NCBI GenBank assembly: GCA_003645395.1
Contig: QNFC01000115.1
Location: forward strand, 1-5,903
DNA: 5,903 bases
Origin: Gammaproteobacteria bacterium
Lineage (GTDB): Bacteria > Pseudomonadota > Gammaproteobacteria > Immundisolibacterales > Immundisolibacteraceae
Direction of reading: 5' to 3'
Under the pieces are notes generated by a model. The model saw only the letters and a program-made list of their open reading frames with translations. It did no database searches and was not told the DNA's origin. Numbering within the stretch: the stretch's first letter is position 1; each line of letters opens with the position of its first letter. A program made the position numbers and the translations under genes. This document shows positions 5,744 to 5,903 of this stretch, in pieces.

Positions 5744-5799
5744 GGAGGCTGCTATATACCCGTTTTTTCAAACCCAATTTAAGTGAGTTCAAGCCTACC

Positions 5800-5903
5800 G
5801 TGTCTTCCCCTGCGATGATGACTACCGCCGTGCGTGCTGCCCGCGCGGCAGCTGATTATATTGTGCGTGCCAGCCGCCGCCTCGATAATTTACAGATATC
5901 CGA
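5800..5903 (+). CDS. suhB: SuhB, inositol monophosphatase family, N-terminus only
   Basis: From GTG at 5800 the frame reads VSSPAMMTTAVRAARAAADY and continues IVRASRRLDNLQIS to the window edge; 34 complete codons are visible. It matches the SuhB N-terminus (MxPMLNIAVRAARxAG...I.R....LD) of gammaproteobacteria. The family hydrolyses inositol-1-phosphate; in E. coli SuhB also acts with Nus factors in rRNA antitermination. The catalytic metal-binding motifs lie beyond the edge. GTG at 5800 is preferred because AAGTGAG lies about 12 nt upstream and because it retains the full N-terminal helix. The in-frame ATGs at 5815 and 5818 have no Shine-Dalgarno sequence and would shorten the conserved start. 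The position divergent to trmJ matches the conserved suhB/trmJ neighbourhood and supports the call. Confidence 0.85.
   Translation, partial: MSSPAMMTTAVRAARAAADYIVRASRRLDNLQIS

Larger units (their letters stand above)
5457..5799. other. Divergent trmJ/suhB intergenic region
   Basis: These 343 nt separate the divergent trmJ and suhB starts and should contain both promoters. I found no sigma-70 promoter with two good boxes at correct spacing. The best -10-like hexamer toward suhB is TATAGT at 5631-5636, with only a poor -35. Short inverted repeats are present (5528-5547, 5612-5642, 5728-5743). Short open frames exist on the plus strand (27 codons ending at 5538, 29 codons at 5693-5782, 25 codons at 5709-5786). 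Only the first has a Shine-Dalgarno-like sequence in front of it, and none is supported as a gene. No RNA gene or terminator was recognised. Confidence 0.6.

Noticed and set aside
5693..5786. Leader-peptide ORFs of 29 and 25 codons just before suhB
   Set aside because: Neither has a Shine-Dalgarno sequence or a run of regulatory codons; open frames this short are expected by chance.
1..5903. CRISPR arrays, insertion sequences, tRNA or rRNA genes, attachment sites
   Set aside because: No regularly spaced direct repeats, transposase motifs, terminal inverted repeats or conserved RNA gene sequences were seen.

Overview
The window looks like a gammaproteobacterial chromosome, probably a marine Cellvibrionales- or Pseudomonas-like lineage. 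This rests on gene order (suhB / trmJ-cysE-cysteine desulfurase, a variant of the suhB / trmJ-(cysE)-iscR-iscS arrangement of gammaproteobacteria) and on close sequence similarity of TrmJ, CysE and the SuhB N-terminus to proteins of that class. Assignment to a family is inference. The DNA is moderately GC-rich, densely coding, and shows no mobile element, CRISPR, tRNA or rRNA.

Layout. Six of the seven genes lie on the minus strand. In transcription order (right to left) they are: trmJ (tRNA Cm32/Um32 methyltransferase, 4668-5456); cysE (serine O-acetyltransferase, 3938-4675, overlapping trmJ by 8 nt); an IscS/NifS-type cysteine desulfurase (2690-3904, 33 nt after cysE); a 123-nt gap; a ketopantoate-reductase-family oxidoreductase (1565-2566); a circularly permuted ATP-grasp protein (101-1549, 15 nt further on); and the first ~32 codons of an alpha-E domain protein (1-98), cut by the left edge. 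The seventh gene, suhB, starts on the plus strand at 5800 and is cut by the right edge. The 343-nt divergent region between trmJ and suhB (5457-5799) holds only weak inverted repeats and no convincing promoter.

How the genes work together. trmJ-cysE-desulfurase looks like one transcription unit. CysE makes O-acetylserine, the precursor of cysteine, and the desulfurase takes sulfur from cysteine for Fe-S clusters, thio-modified tRNA or other thiolated products. The usual partners iscR (between cysE and iscS) and iscU (after iscS) are absent. Instead the desulfurase is followed by a second apparent unit, in which a divergent ketopantoate-reductase-like enzyme sits directly before an ATP-grasp/alpha-E pair. 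ATP-grasp/alpha-E pairs are predicted from comparative genomics to make peptide-like amide bonds, but their substrate is unknown. The reductase + ATP-grasp + alpha-E cluster is the best candidate here for an uncharacterised pathway; the evidence is gene adjacency only.
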